Shown here piece by piece: positions 1-5,453 of a stretch of DNA of 6,014 bases. Location of the stretch: contig DBKZ01000020.1 of NCBI GenBank assembly GCA_002297415.1, positions 4,577-10,590 of the forward strand, given 5' to 3'. This DNA is from Ruminococcaceae bacterium UBA737 (GTDB taxonomy: Bacteria > Bacillota > Clostridia > Oscillospirales > Acutalibacteraceae). How positions within the stretch are numbered: the first letter of the stretch is position 1; every line of letters starts with the position of its first letter. A program made the position numbers and the translations under genes. The notes under the pieces are model-generated. The model saw nothing but the letters and a program-made list of their open reading frames with translations, made no database searches and was not told the DNA's origin.

Positions 1-14
1 GTTAGTTTGCTAAC
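1..14. promoter_or_regulatory. GTTAG-N4-CTAAC inverted repeat over the start region of the leftward promoter
   Basis: The arms GTTAG (1-5) and CTAAC (10-14) surround TTTG, and the element abuts the -10 box, covering the predicted transcription start. That is the classical position for a repressor operator on an otherwise maximal-strength promoter. The TTAG/CTAA arms recall metal-dependent DtxR/IdeR-family sites, but this is a loose resemblance. The palindrome may continue beyond the window. Confidence 0.5.
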
Positions 15-43
15 ATTATACAACTTTGAATTTTTATTGTCAA
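15..43 (-). promoter_or_regulatory. Perfect-consensus sigma-A promoter reading out of the left edge
   Basis: On the minus strand TTGACA (43-38) and TATAAT (20-15) are separated by exactly 17 nt, a complete match to the sigma-A consensus. Transcription would start near position 8 and continue leftward into a gene outside the window. The rest of 44-219 contains the hairpins annotated separately and no credible gene. Confidence 0.88.
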
Positions 44-148
44 CAAGAAAAATATTAACTTTTTGTTAAGTCGGATTTTAAGGCTGAATATGATTTTTTT
101 AGGCACAAAATCGTTCGGTAACTAAAATCTAAAATAATACTCATCAGC

Positions 149-205
149 CGCACATAAAGTGCGATAACTCCCATCTGCATTGACGAATGCCATTACAGAC
201 GGGAG
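149..205 (-). other. Two adjacent hairpins after the last operon gene (probable 3' end structure)
   Basis: The larger stem pairs 196-205 with 168-177 (CTCCCGUCUG with CAGAUGGGAG in minus-strand RNA), ten pairs including one G-U, with a small inner CATT/AATG stem (178-181 with 186-189). The second pairs CGCAC (163-159) with GUGCG (153-149) around a five-base loop. The wobble is a G-U only in minus-strand RNA and an A-C mismatch in plus-strand RNA, so the structure fits the operon transcript. The larger stem begins 15 nt after the stop codon. Neither stem has a strong adjacent U-run; the nearest, UAUUAUUUU, starts about 10 nt after the second stem. It may be a weak terminator or a 3' stabilising element. 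Confidence 0.5.
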
Positions 206-219
206 CCTCTCTTAAAATT

Positions 220-708
220 TTATTTTTGTCCCATAACGCTTTCGAAATACTCAAAAGCATTATTCTTAATATTATCTATTTCCGATTTTTTATTTTCAAA
301 GGAGTTTTCTTTTTCGGTAGCTAAAAGAATTTCGGATTTTGCAACCTCTGTTTTTCCTAAAATGAGATTTACAAGCTCCTTATTTTCTTCCGATTGCTCT
401 AAAGATAACTTCCCCGAGAGCTCGGTTGCTTTTAAAACTATCTCGCCTATAATATCCGAGCCGTAAGCGGTGATATCGTCAAGAACGATATCCTTAGGTG
501 CTTTTTTAACCGCTTCGCTTTGCTCATTTTCGGGCTTTGCGGGTAAATCGGTGCTTATTTGTTCCTTTGCGCCCTGCATTGCGCTTAATTTCTTTATCTC
601 GGCGTTTTTTTTAGAGATTTCCTTTTTTAAGAGCGCAACCTCAATTTCAAGCTGTTTCATCTGCTCAAAAAGCATGGTGTTTTGTTCAAGAAGCTTTTTC
701 TTTCGCAT
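220..708 (-). CDS. Hypothetical cytoplasmic coiled-coil protein, last gene of the ftsEX operon
   Basis: I do not recognise this 162-residue protein. It has no signal peptide or membrane helix and is highly charged. The N-terminus (about 5-45) is a Lys/Glu/Leu coiled coil, followed by a Pro/Glu-containing linker (about 46-75) and a C-terminal mostly helical domain (about 76-160). That domain contains YGSDIIGEIVLKA (82-94) and a compact LVNLILGKTEVAKSEIL (112-128), which look conserved rather than random. The domain plan of short coiled coil, flexible linker and helical tail recalls DivIVA/GpsB-like division scaffolds, but the diagnostic DivIVA N-terminus is absent, so this is only an analogy. 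The ATG at 708 overlaps the VanZ-like gene by 23 bases and has only a weak purine-rich AGAGAAAAG upstream. A second in-frame ATG at 675, 10 nt after the VanZ stop, is possible but lacks a ribosome binding site. Coding is supported by tight operon packing and residue composition. Confidence 0.78.
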   Translation of the reverse strand: MRKKKLLEQNTMLFEQMKQLEIEVALLKKEISKKNAEIKKLSAMQGAKEQISTDLPAKPENEQSEAVKKAPKDIVLDDITAYGSDIIGEIVLKATELSGKLSLEQSEENKELVNLILGKTEVAKSEILLATEKENSFENKKSEIDNIKNNAFEYFESVMGQK

Positions 709-1174
709 AATTCTTTTCTCTTTCTATTTTTATAACAATAGTAACTATTATTACCGCAAGCAGAGCCGCTCCCGAATCAATCAGCACATCCCTTATTTCA
801 CAGCTTCTGCCCTTAACGAAATACTGGTGGATTTCATCGCTCACCGAATAGAGCGCGCAGAGCAGAAATGCAAAAAGAGAATTATAATAAAACTTAATTC
901 TTTTAACCGAAATAAAGGTCAGCGCCGAAAAAATTCCCAAAACGAAATAAATGCTGAAATGAGCGGCTTTCCTTACGGGAAACGCGAGGCTGTCTACAAC
1001 CTCCGCCTGCTTTTCCTCGTCAAGGTCATTGAATTTCGAAGAAACGGTGCTTAAGACCTTAACCGTAAACGAATCGCTGGTTTTATCCGACTCCGACGCG
1101 TCCTGAGCGCTGAAGCAGAAAATAAGCACCATACAAAAGGCAGTTAAAACCGCAAATATAACTGTTTTTTTCAT
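686..1174 (-). CDS. VanZ-family integral membrane protein
   Basis: A 162-residue VanZ-like protein. Visible family motifs are FSAQ (21-24) after the first membrane helix, RKAAHFSIYFVLG (68-80), and SDEIHQYFVKGRSCEIRDVLIDSGA (112-136) with its conserved D-E-x-H-Q, G-R and D-x-x-x-D residues. Membrane helices fall at about 4-21, 72-90, 97-112 and 131-149, and a charged segment (25-67) follows the first. VanZ itself gives low-level teicoplanin resistance by an unsettled mechanism; most relatives in Firmicutes have no known substrate, so resistance should not be inferred. The ATG at 1174 shares its A with the TAA of the M23 gene (TAATG), and the nearest GAGG (1190-1193) is 15 nt away. Translation therefore probably depends on termination of the upstream gene. 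The overlap supports a link to the wall-remodelling module. Family is confident, function is not. Confidence 0.87.
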   Translation of the reverse strand: MKKTVIFAVLTAFCMVLIFCFSAQDASESDKTSDSFTVKVLSTVSSKFNDLDEEKQAEVVDSLAFPVRKAAHFSIYFVLGIFSALTFISVKRIKFYYNSLFAFLLCALYSVSDEIHQYFVKGRSCEIRDVLIDSGAALLAVIIVTIVIKIEREKNYAKEKAS

Positions 1175-2358
1175 TACAGCTTAACTTGTCCTCTTATATA
1201 AGAAAGAAGTGTTCCGCCTAAAAGTCTGCTGTTATTACGCTTAACCTCAACATGAACATGAGGACCTGTGGAGTTTCCTGTCGAACCTGCATAGCCTATT
1301 ACCTGACCCTGCTTTACATGCGCGCCGTTAGATACAGCAGTTCTTACCATGTGGGCATAAAGGGTAATATAGGTATTTCCGGTAGGAGTTCTGCCGTGGT
1401 CTATAGTTACATAGTTTCCGTAGCTTGCCATTCCGTAGGTTCCCATGGAAGAATTCCATCCGCTTTGACAGCCTACTACTACGCCGTCAGCCATAGCAAT
1501 AATAGGAACGCCGATATTTCTGTTGGTCGGGATATCATATCCGGTATGACCGCCGTAAGTGGTGGCATTATAATAACCCGGGACAGGCCAGATAAAACGC
1601 TCCGCGTCAAGCACGATATTGACATTTGAAGTCAAACTTAAAAGATAATTCTGTCTTTCCTTTATCTGAGATTCAAGCTCCTTATTCTGCTTAACGGTTG
1701 AATTCTGCTGAGCCGATAAGCTGTTTAAGGTGTTCTGTTCCTTTGCTCTGTCGGTTTCAAGCTCCTTTTGCTTCTGAACTATGGTTTTCTGGAGCTCGAC
1801 CTGCTCATTTAAAAGCTTTTCGTTTTCGGCGTTTTTATCCTGCAATTCCTTAATTGCCGCCTCTAATTTCTGCATAAGAGCCTTATCATGAGAGCTTACC
1901 GCTTTCATAAGCTGAGAAAGCTGAAGATATTCCGAAAAGCTTTCCGCACCCAAAAGGATTTTTACGCTGCTTTCGGTGTTGCTCATATATGACGCACGGA
2001 AACGCTTTTTAAATGTAAGCTTATCGGATTCGATTTCTTTATTCTTAGCGTCAATCTGAGCCTTATTTTCGGAAATTTTAGCGTTTATAGAACTAATCTG
2101 TTTATTGCAAGCTAAAACTTGACTTTCAACAACGCTTATCTTCTTTTGAATTGCGCTTACAACCGCCTGCTGATTGTTTTTTTCCTTACTTAAAGCCGCA
2201 ATCTGTTTTTCAAGCGCTTGCGACTGCTGTTCAAGCTGATTTATCTCGTTCTGAACCTGGGAAGCGGATTTTGCCGCGCTTACAGGAAGAGCAGAAAACA
2301 CCGAGGCAAAAACAAATATAGCCGATAAAATCACGGAAACATATTTTTTCATTTTCAT
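1174..2358 (-). CDS. Secreted coiled-coil M23 peptidoglycan endopeptidase (EnvC/PcsB-like FtsEX partner)
   Basis: A zinc metallopeptidase predicted to cut peptidoglycan cross-bridges or peptides outside the cell. With the start chosen here it has 394 residues: signal peptide 1-28 (MKMKK, a hydrophobic core, then PVSA cleaved before Ala29), a long coiled coil rich in Gln, Lys and Glu (about 33-245), and a LytM/M23 domain from FIWPVPG (255) onward. Zinc ligands are His271 and Asp275 (HTGYD) and His369 in HVH; catalytic histidines are His336 (YAH) and His367, so the enzyme looks active rather than a degenerate EnvC type. The middle of the coiled coil (FKKRFRASYMS, then LLGAESFSEYLQ) resembles the hinge of PcsB/EnvC coiled-coil domains. 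An upstream in-frame ATG at 2391 would add MRLFKSGGIDF and overlap ftsX; I reject it because GGAGG sits 10 nt before the ATG at 2358 and the extension would precede the signal peptide. Its position directly after ftsX makes it the likely target of FtsEX. Confidence 0.93.
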   Translation of the reverse strand: MKMKKYVSVILSAIFVFASVFSALPVSAAKSASQVQNEINQLEQQSQALEKQIAALSKEKNNQQAVVSAIQKKISVVESQVLACNKQISSINAKISENKAQIDAKNKEIESDKLTFKKRFRASYMSNTESSVKILLGAESFSEYLQLSQLMKAVSSHDKALMQKLEAAIKELQDKNAENEKLLNEQVELQKTIVQKQKELETDRAKEQNTLNSLSAQQNSTVKQNKELESQIKERQNYLLSLTSNVNIVLDAERFIWPVPGYYNATTYGGHTGYDIPTNRNIGVPIIAMADGVVVGCQSGWNSSMGTYGMASYGNYVTIDHGRTPTGNTYITLYAHMVRTAVSNGAHVKQGQVIGYAGSTGNSTGPHVHVEVKRNNSRLLGGTLLSYIRGQVKL

Positions 2359-2368
2359 AAAATCAATT

Positions 2369-2373
2369 CCTCC
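2369..2373 (-). promoter_or_regulatory. Ribosome binding site that fixes the start of the M23 peptidase
   Basis: GGAGG in minus-strand RNA lies between the ftsX stop (2378-2380) and the ATG at 2358, with a 10-nt gap. It is 16 nt from the next in-frame ATG at 2352 and inside the extension implied by the ATG at 2391, so it favours 2358. Confidence 0.85.
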
Positions 2374-2377
2374 GCTT

Positions 2378-3424
2378 TTAAATAGCCGCAAATTCGCTGC
2401 CCTCTCGCCTTAAATACTTACCTATAATAATAACACTGCCTAAAACGCCTGCTACAACTCCGACTCCGAGGAAAATCAATATAAGAAGTCCCGCGAGAGA
2501 TTTAAAGCTTACCAAGGAATTTGCTCCGAAGGACGAAACAATAGTCTCGGTAGCTACCCTGTAGCAGAAATAAACGAGCGCTTCGGCGATAACCGCTGAA
2601 ATCGCGCCGATAAGAACACCCTCGACAATAAAAGGAATTCTTACAAACGAATCGGTCGCTCCGACCGCCTTCATTATGCTGATTTCAAGCTTTCTGTTAT
2701 ACATTGTAATTCTGATTGTGTTACAAACTATAACAAGAGATATAACTATCAAAATCGCCATTATTACAACACCTGCAACGGCAATTCCGTTTTTAACCGA
2801 GGTTATCATTTCGGCGGTGTCGCTGTTTGATTGAATTGTATCAACGCCGTCAAGCGTTTTTATTTTATCAAGCGTTGCGTCGAAAAGGGACATATCCGAC
2901 ATTGTGACCTTGGCGGCGGCGGAAATCGGATTTCCGTATTCATCGTTCAAAAAGTCAAAATAATCGCCCTGTCCTTCAAGCATTGCGCCCTTTGCGGCTT
3001 CAAGACCTGCGGCGCTCGAAATATATTCAACCTTTTTGACATTCGGAATTTTCCCTATTTCCTCGCAAAGCGAATTTGCCTCTTCATCGTTATGTATAAC
3101 ATAATCGCTTGATTTAATTCCGTTTTTATCGGGCTGTTCGGCAGTTTGTCCATCTTCGGAAGATGTGCTTTCCGCAGTTTCGGACGACGCGTCCGTTTTA
3201 TCGGCATATAAAGCCCAGTTATAGTCCTTCATATAAACCATAACAACATTTTCCTGCTCAAGTCTGCCGATAGCCTTATCGGCACAGGCTGATATAAGAA
3301 CCGCAAGACCGATAATTACCATACACGCGACAAGAACACCTATTGAGGCAAGCGACATAAGTCTGTTAGCCCAAGTGTTCTTAACGCCTTCTTTTACAAG
3401 ATATCTGACGCTCTGTACCTTCAT
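2378..3424 (-). CDS. ftsX: Cell division membrane protein FtsX, with an extended extracellular domain
   Basis: The permease-like partner of FtsE; its extracellular domain binds and activates coiled-coil wall hydrolases. The 348 residues show the expected topology: TM1 at about 25-47, a large extracellular domain at about 50-210, then TM2 (213-235), TM3 (265-288) and TM4 (310-335). The EISIMKAVGAT segment (247-257) between TM2 and TM3 is the cytoplasmic coupling region typical of FtsX. Most firmicute FtsX are near 300 residues. The excess here is mainly a Ser/Thr/Glu/Asp-rich stretch at about 67-107, lying between the first strand (ENVVMVYM) and the helix leading to KIPNVKKVEYIS. The start follows AGGGGG at 3434-3439 inside the ftsE end, at 9-nt spacing. 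The next gene begins 19 nt after the TAA. No frameshift is seen. Identity is secure; the role of the insert is unknown. Confidence 0.95.
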   Translation of the reverse strand: MKVQSVRYLVKEGVKNTWANRLMSLASIGVLVACMVIIGLAVLISACADKAIGRLEQENVVMVYMKDYNWALYADKTDASSETAESTSSEDGQTAEQPDKNGIKSSDYVIHNDEEANSLCEEIGKIPNVKKVEYISSAAGLEAAKGAMLEGQGDYFDFLNDEYGNPISAAAKVTMSDMSLFDATLDKIKTLDGVDTIQSNSDTAEMITSVKNGIAVAGVVIMAILIVISLVIVCNTIRITMYNRKLEISIMKAVGATDSFVRIPFIVEGVLIGAISAVIAEALVYFCYRVATETIVSSFGANSLVSFKSLAGLLILIFLGVGVVAGVLGSVIIIGKYLRREGSEFAAI

Positions 3425-4161
3425 CAGTCCATACCCCCTGCCGCATTATCTGCCACGATATGGCCCGAATCGAGCATTATTACCCTATGGTGAAAATCTC
3501 TTACAAGATTATGGTCATGGGTGACCATAAGAATAGTAGTTCCGCGCTTATTGATTTCGGTAAGCAAAGAAACTATTTCGTATGACATATTGGGGTCAAC
3601 ATTTCCTGTAGGCTCGTCCGCAATGATAAGCTCGGGAGAATTAACAAGAGCTCTTGCAAGGCCGACTCTCTGCTGTTCGCCGCCCGAAAGCTGGCGCGGC
3701 ATCGAGCGAGCCTTATCTCCGAGACCCACCTTTGAAAGAGCCTTAGAAACCTTTATTCTTATTTCTCTGTTTGAAGCCCCTACAACATGCATTGCAAAGG
3801 CGACATTATCAAAAACATTCATTGTGGGAATAAGTCTGAAATCCTGAAAGACAATTCCCATTGTGCGCCTGAGCATAGGAACCTCGCGGCGGCGCATTTT
3901 TGTAAGATTAAACCCGTTCACCCTGATTTCGCCCGTATTTGCCTTTTCCTCGCGCATAATAAGCTTTAAAAATGTACTTTTACCGGCGCCTGAGGAGCCT
4001 ACGACAAACACGAATTCTCCGCTGTTTATCCTGACATTAAGATCTTCTACGGCGTGAGTGCCCGTAAGATAGGTCTTAGAAACACCGCGGAATTCGATAA
4101 CGGTTTTCTGATTATCGGCAGGCGGCGCAAAATCCTGCACCGCCTGATTTTCTATAGACAT
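3424..4161 (-). CDS. ftsE: Cell division ABC transporter ATP-binding protein FtsE
   Basis: FtsE is the cytoplasmic ATPase of the FtsEX complex, which transmits ATP hydrolysis across the membrane to activate a peptidoglycan hydrolase rather than moving a substrate. All ABC motifs are intact in the 245 residues: Walker A GSSGAGKST (55-63), Q-loop Gln106 in VFQDFRL, signature LSGGE (158-162), Walker B LIIADEP (178-184) with catalytic Glu183, and switch His215 in THD. The VFQDFRL and GxVDPxMSYEI sequences are characteristic of FtsE among ABC ATPases. It carries about 15-18 extra N-terminal residues compared with most FtsE. The ATG at 4161 is backed by a purine-rich GAAGGGGAAG at 4170-4179; no better internal start was found. 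It begins 21 nt after the regulator stop, and its TGA (3426-3424) shares one base with the ftsX ATG, which implies translational coupling of the two subunits. Confidence 0.96.
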   Translation of the reverse strand: MSIENQAVQDFAPPADNQKTVIEFRGVSKTYLTGTHAVEDLNVRINSGEFVFVVGSSGAGKSTFLKLIMREEKANTGEIRVNGFNLTKMRRREVPMLRRTMGIVFQDFRLIPTMNVFDNVAFAMHVVGASNREIRIKVSKALSKVGLGDKARSMPRQLSGGEQQRVGLARALVNSPELIIADEPTGNVDPNMSYEIVSLLTEINKRGTTILMVTHDHNLVRDFHHRVIMLDSGHIVADNAAGGMD

Positions 4162-4182
4162 TAAAGAAGCTTCCCCTTCGGC

Positions 4183-5262
4183 TTAATATTTAACAGGATT
4201 GCTCTTAAGATATTTATTTACCATAAGCGCAATTTTAAATACGATTGCATGGTCGAACTCTCTTAAATCAAGACCTGTAATCTTCTTGATTTTTTCAAGT
4301 CTGTAAACAAGAGTGTTTCTGTGAACGAAAAGCTTTCTTGAGGTTTCAGAAACATTAAGGTTATTCTCAAAGAAGCGCTGAATTGTAAACAGGGTTTCCT
4401 GATCGAGAGAGTCGATAGAGCCTTTCTTGAAGACCTCTCTTAAGAAGGTTTCGCAGAGAGTTGTCGGAAGCTGATAAATAAGTCTCGCAATTCCGAGGTT
4501 ATTATAAGAAATAATTGTCTTTTCGGTGTCGAATACCTTTCCGACCTCCAAAGCGGTCTGCGCTTCCTTGAAGGAACGCGCAAGGTCCTTAAGGTTATCA
4601 ACCGTGGTTCCTATACCGATAACGGCGCGGACATAGAATTCGCCAGAAATCGTATCAGCTATAGAGGAAGCAAGGTTTTCTATATCCTTAGCGGAAATTT
4701 CGGGAGAGGTCTCCTTGACAAGAGCGATGTCGGTTTCATTTATATTTATAATGAAATCCTTTGTCTTATCGGGGAAAAGATTCTGAAGAACATCATAAAC
4801 CGAGACATCATTTGGCTCAAGGTTACGGATAAGTATACATGTGCGCATAACATCGCTGTTAAAATAAAGCTCGCGCGCCTTAAGATAGATATCCCCCGGA
4901 AGAATATTATCGAGAATGATATTCTTGATAAAGTTTCCGCGGTCATACTTTTCATCATAATAATACTTGATATTAGCGAAAGCTACCGCCAAAACTCCGG
5001 CATATTTATTCGAAATTATATCCTCGCCCTCAACAAACACGGTATAATTCGTTCCCTGCTTAATTCCGAGCGACTTAAAGGTAAATCCGTCGGAAGTATA
5101 AGCGTCGATATTAACGCCGTAAGGAATGGGAGTGAGCTGATCGCCTATATGACCGAGGTCGCTGCAGGCAATAACGGTATAATTCTCGTCAAGCACTCCG
5201 AAGGTTTTGTCAATGGAGTCCTTCATCTGATGAATTACACCCTGAAATAAGCGGTTTGACAT
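4183..5262 (-). CDS. PucR/CdaR-type helix-turn-helix transcriptional regulator
   Basis: A 359-residue cytoplasmic DNA-binding regulator. The C-terminal region (about 288-346) matches the PucR/CdaR HTH domain: the sequence NLNVSETSRKLFVHRNTLVYR (301-321) has the helix-turn-helix followed by the characteristic H-R-N-T-L-x-Y-R-L recognition helix. The middle part (about 135-270) resembles the degenerate GGDEF-like domain of CdaR proteins, including IGIGTT (215-220) followed by L-x-x-S-x-x-E-A-x-x-A-L. The first 105 or so residues look like a small alpha/beta sensor of PAS/GAF type (FGVLDENYTVIACSD at 21-35), but I cannot assign a ligand. The start is supported by AGGAT at 5274-5278, 11 nt before the ATG. 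The gene ends 21 nt before ftsE and is the first gene after the promoter, so it is probably co-transcribed with the division genes. Classical CdaR/PucR members control sugar-diacid or purine catabolism; nothing here points to those pathways. Family is confident, target unknown. Confidence 0.88.
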   Translation of the reverse strand: MSNRLFQGVIHQMKDSIDKTFGVLDENYTVIACSDLGHIGDQLTPIPYGVNIDAYTSDGFTFKSLGIKQGTNYTVFVEGEDIISNKYAGVLAVAFANIKYYYDEKYDRGNFIKNIILDNILPGDIYLKARELYFNSDVMRTCILIRNLEPNDVSVYDVLQNLFPDKTKDFIININETDIALVKETSPEISAKDIENLASSIADTISGEFYVRAVIGIGTTVDNLKDLARSFKEAQTALEVGKVFDTEKTIISYNNLGIARLIYQLPTTLCETFLREVFKKGSIDSLDQETLFTIQRFFENNLNVSETSRKLFVHRNTLVYRLEKIKKITGLDLREFDHAIVFKIALMVNKYLKSNPVKY

Positions 5263-5289
5263 TTTATAAACACATCCTGTCTTTTTTTA

Positions 5290-5328
5290 AATATTATCGA
5301 TATAATATTATAATACTCGTAATATTAT
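5290..5328 (-). repeat. AT-rich leader with an 8-bp inverted repeat and repeated AATATTAT
   Basis: AATATTAT (5290-5297) and ATAATATT (5302-5309) form an inverted repeat around a CGAT centre. AATATTAT recurs at 5304-5311 and 5321-5328. The cluster covers the -10 edge, the predicted start site and the early leader, where a repressor site would interfere with initiation. An autoregulatory operator for the regulator encoded immediately downstream is possible. Because AATATT is itself palindromic and the region is almost pure A/T, chance is a serious alternative. Confidence 0.35.
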
Positions 5329-5355
5329 TGTACACAAAAACTCATATTTTTTCAA
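5327..5355 (-). promoter_or_regulatory. Sigma-A type promoter of the regulator-ftsEX operon
   Basis: On the minus strand a -35 box TTGAAA (5355-5350) and a -10 box TACAAT (5332-5327) are separated by exactly 17 nt. Each box differs from consensus at one position. The predicted start is near 5320, giving a leader of about 58 nt before the ATG at 5262. It is the best promoter match between the terminator and the first gene, and no gap downstream of the ftsE start is large enough to suggest a second main promoter. Confidence 0.75.
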
Positions 5356-5370
5356 GTGTATCCGCAAAAA

Positions 5371-5390
5371 AAGTTACAAAAAGTTACAAA
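5371..5390 (-). promoter_or_regulatory. Tandem TGTAAC direct repeat upstream of the operon promoter (possible WalR-like box)
   Basis: A 10-base unit occurs twice, back to back, on the plus strand (5371-5380 and 5381-5390, AAGTTACAAA). Read on the minus strand this gives two TGTAAC hexamers separated by four T residues. The repeat sits 17 nt upstream of the -35 box (roughly -53 to -68), a usual place for an activator. Each hexamer fits the WalR/YycF half-site TGTWAH, but the established spacing is 5 nt, not 4. The repeat is a direct observation; a protein binding here is inference. The T-rich tail after the terminator could produce it by chance. Confidence 0.4.
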
Positions 5391-5392
5391 TT

Positions 5393-5424
5393 AAAACTCT
5401 CTGCCAAAAAAGGCAGAGAGTTTT
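5393..5424 (-). terminator. Intrinsic terminator of the pyruvate:ferredoxin oxidoreductase gene
   Basis: A perfect stem pairs CTCTCTGCC (5397-5405) with GGCAGAGAG (5412-5420), extended by four A/T pairs to 13 bp, with a six-base loop. In minus-strand RNA the stem is followed by UUUUAAUUU. It starts 29 nt after the oxidoreductase stop and lies upstream of the next promoter, so it separates the two transcription units. The A/T flanks on both sides make it structurally bidirectional, but no plus-strand gene approaches it. Confidence 0.93.
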
Positions 5425-5453
5425 TGTGTAATATTACATTACATTTTTAAATT

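Noticed and set aside
90..125. Eleven-codon plus-strand open frame starting at 90, preceded by AAGG
   Set aside because: It is too short to support, lies opposite the operon's 3' region, and has no plus-strand promoter that I can identify.
100..165. CUGAUGAG on the minus strand (around 147-140) followed later by CCGAAC, suggesting a hammerhead ribozyme core
   Set aside because: The GAA is followed by C instead of the required A, stem II would be only three pairs with an extra unpaired C, and no strand after the putative stem III pairs with the sequence preceding CUGAUGA to form stem I.
470..1054. 194-codon open frame on the plus strand
   Set aside because: It lies wholly antisense to the VanZ-like and coiled-coil genes, both of which have better family or composition support; its translation is a low-complexity Ser/Phe/Ile-rich sequence typical of an antisense shadow, with no ribosome binding site.
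686..1174. Reading the VanZ-like gene as a glycopeptide resistance determinant
   Set aside because: No vanHAX, vanRS or vanY genes are in the window, and VanZ-family proteins are common in Firmicutes without any resistance role.
1252..1629. 125-codon open frame on the plus strand
   Set aside because: It is antisense to the M23 catalytic domain, whose zinc motifs are intact, and the product resembles no protein family.
2359..2391. Upstream in-frame ATG at 2391 as the start of the M23 peptidase
   Set aside because: It would place 11 residues before the signal peptide, overlap ftsX, and leave the strong GGAGG at 2369-2373 inside the coding region; ATG at 2358 fits that site at 10-nt spacing.
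5256..5450. 64-codon plus-strand open frame with a hydrophobic N-terminus, in the intergenic region
   Set aside because: It runs through the promoter, the direct repeat and the terminator stem; the hydrophobicity comes from A/T-rich codons, and there is no ribosome binding site or promoter for it.
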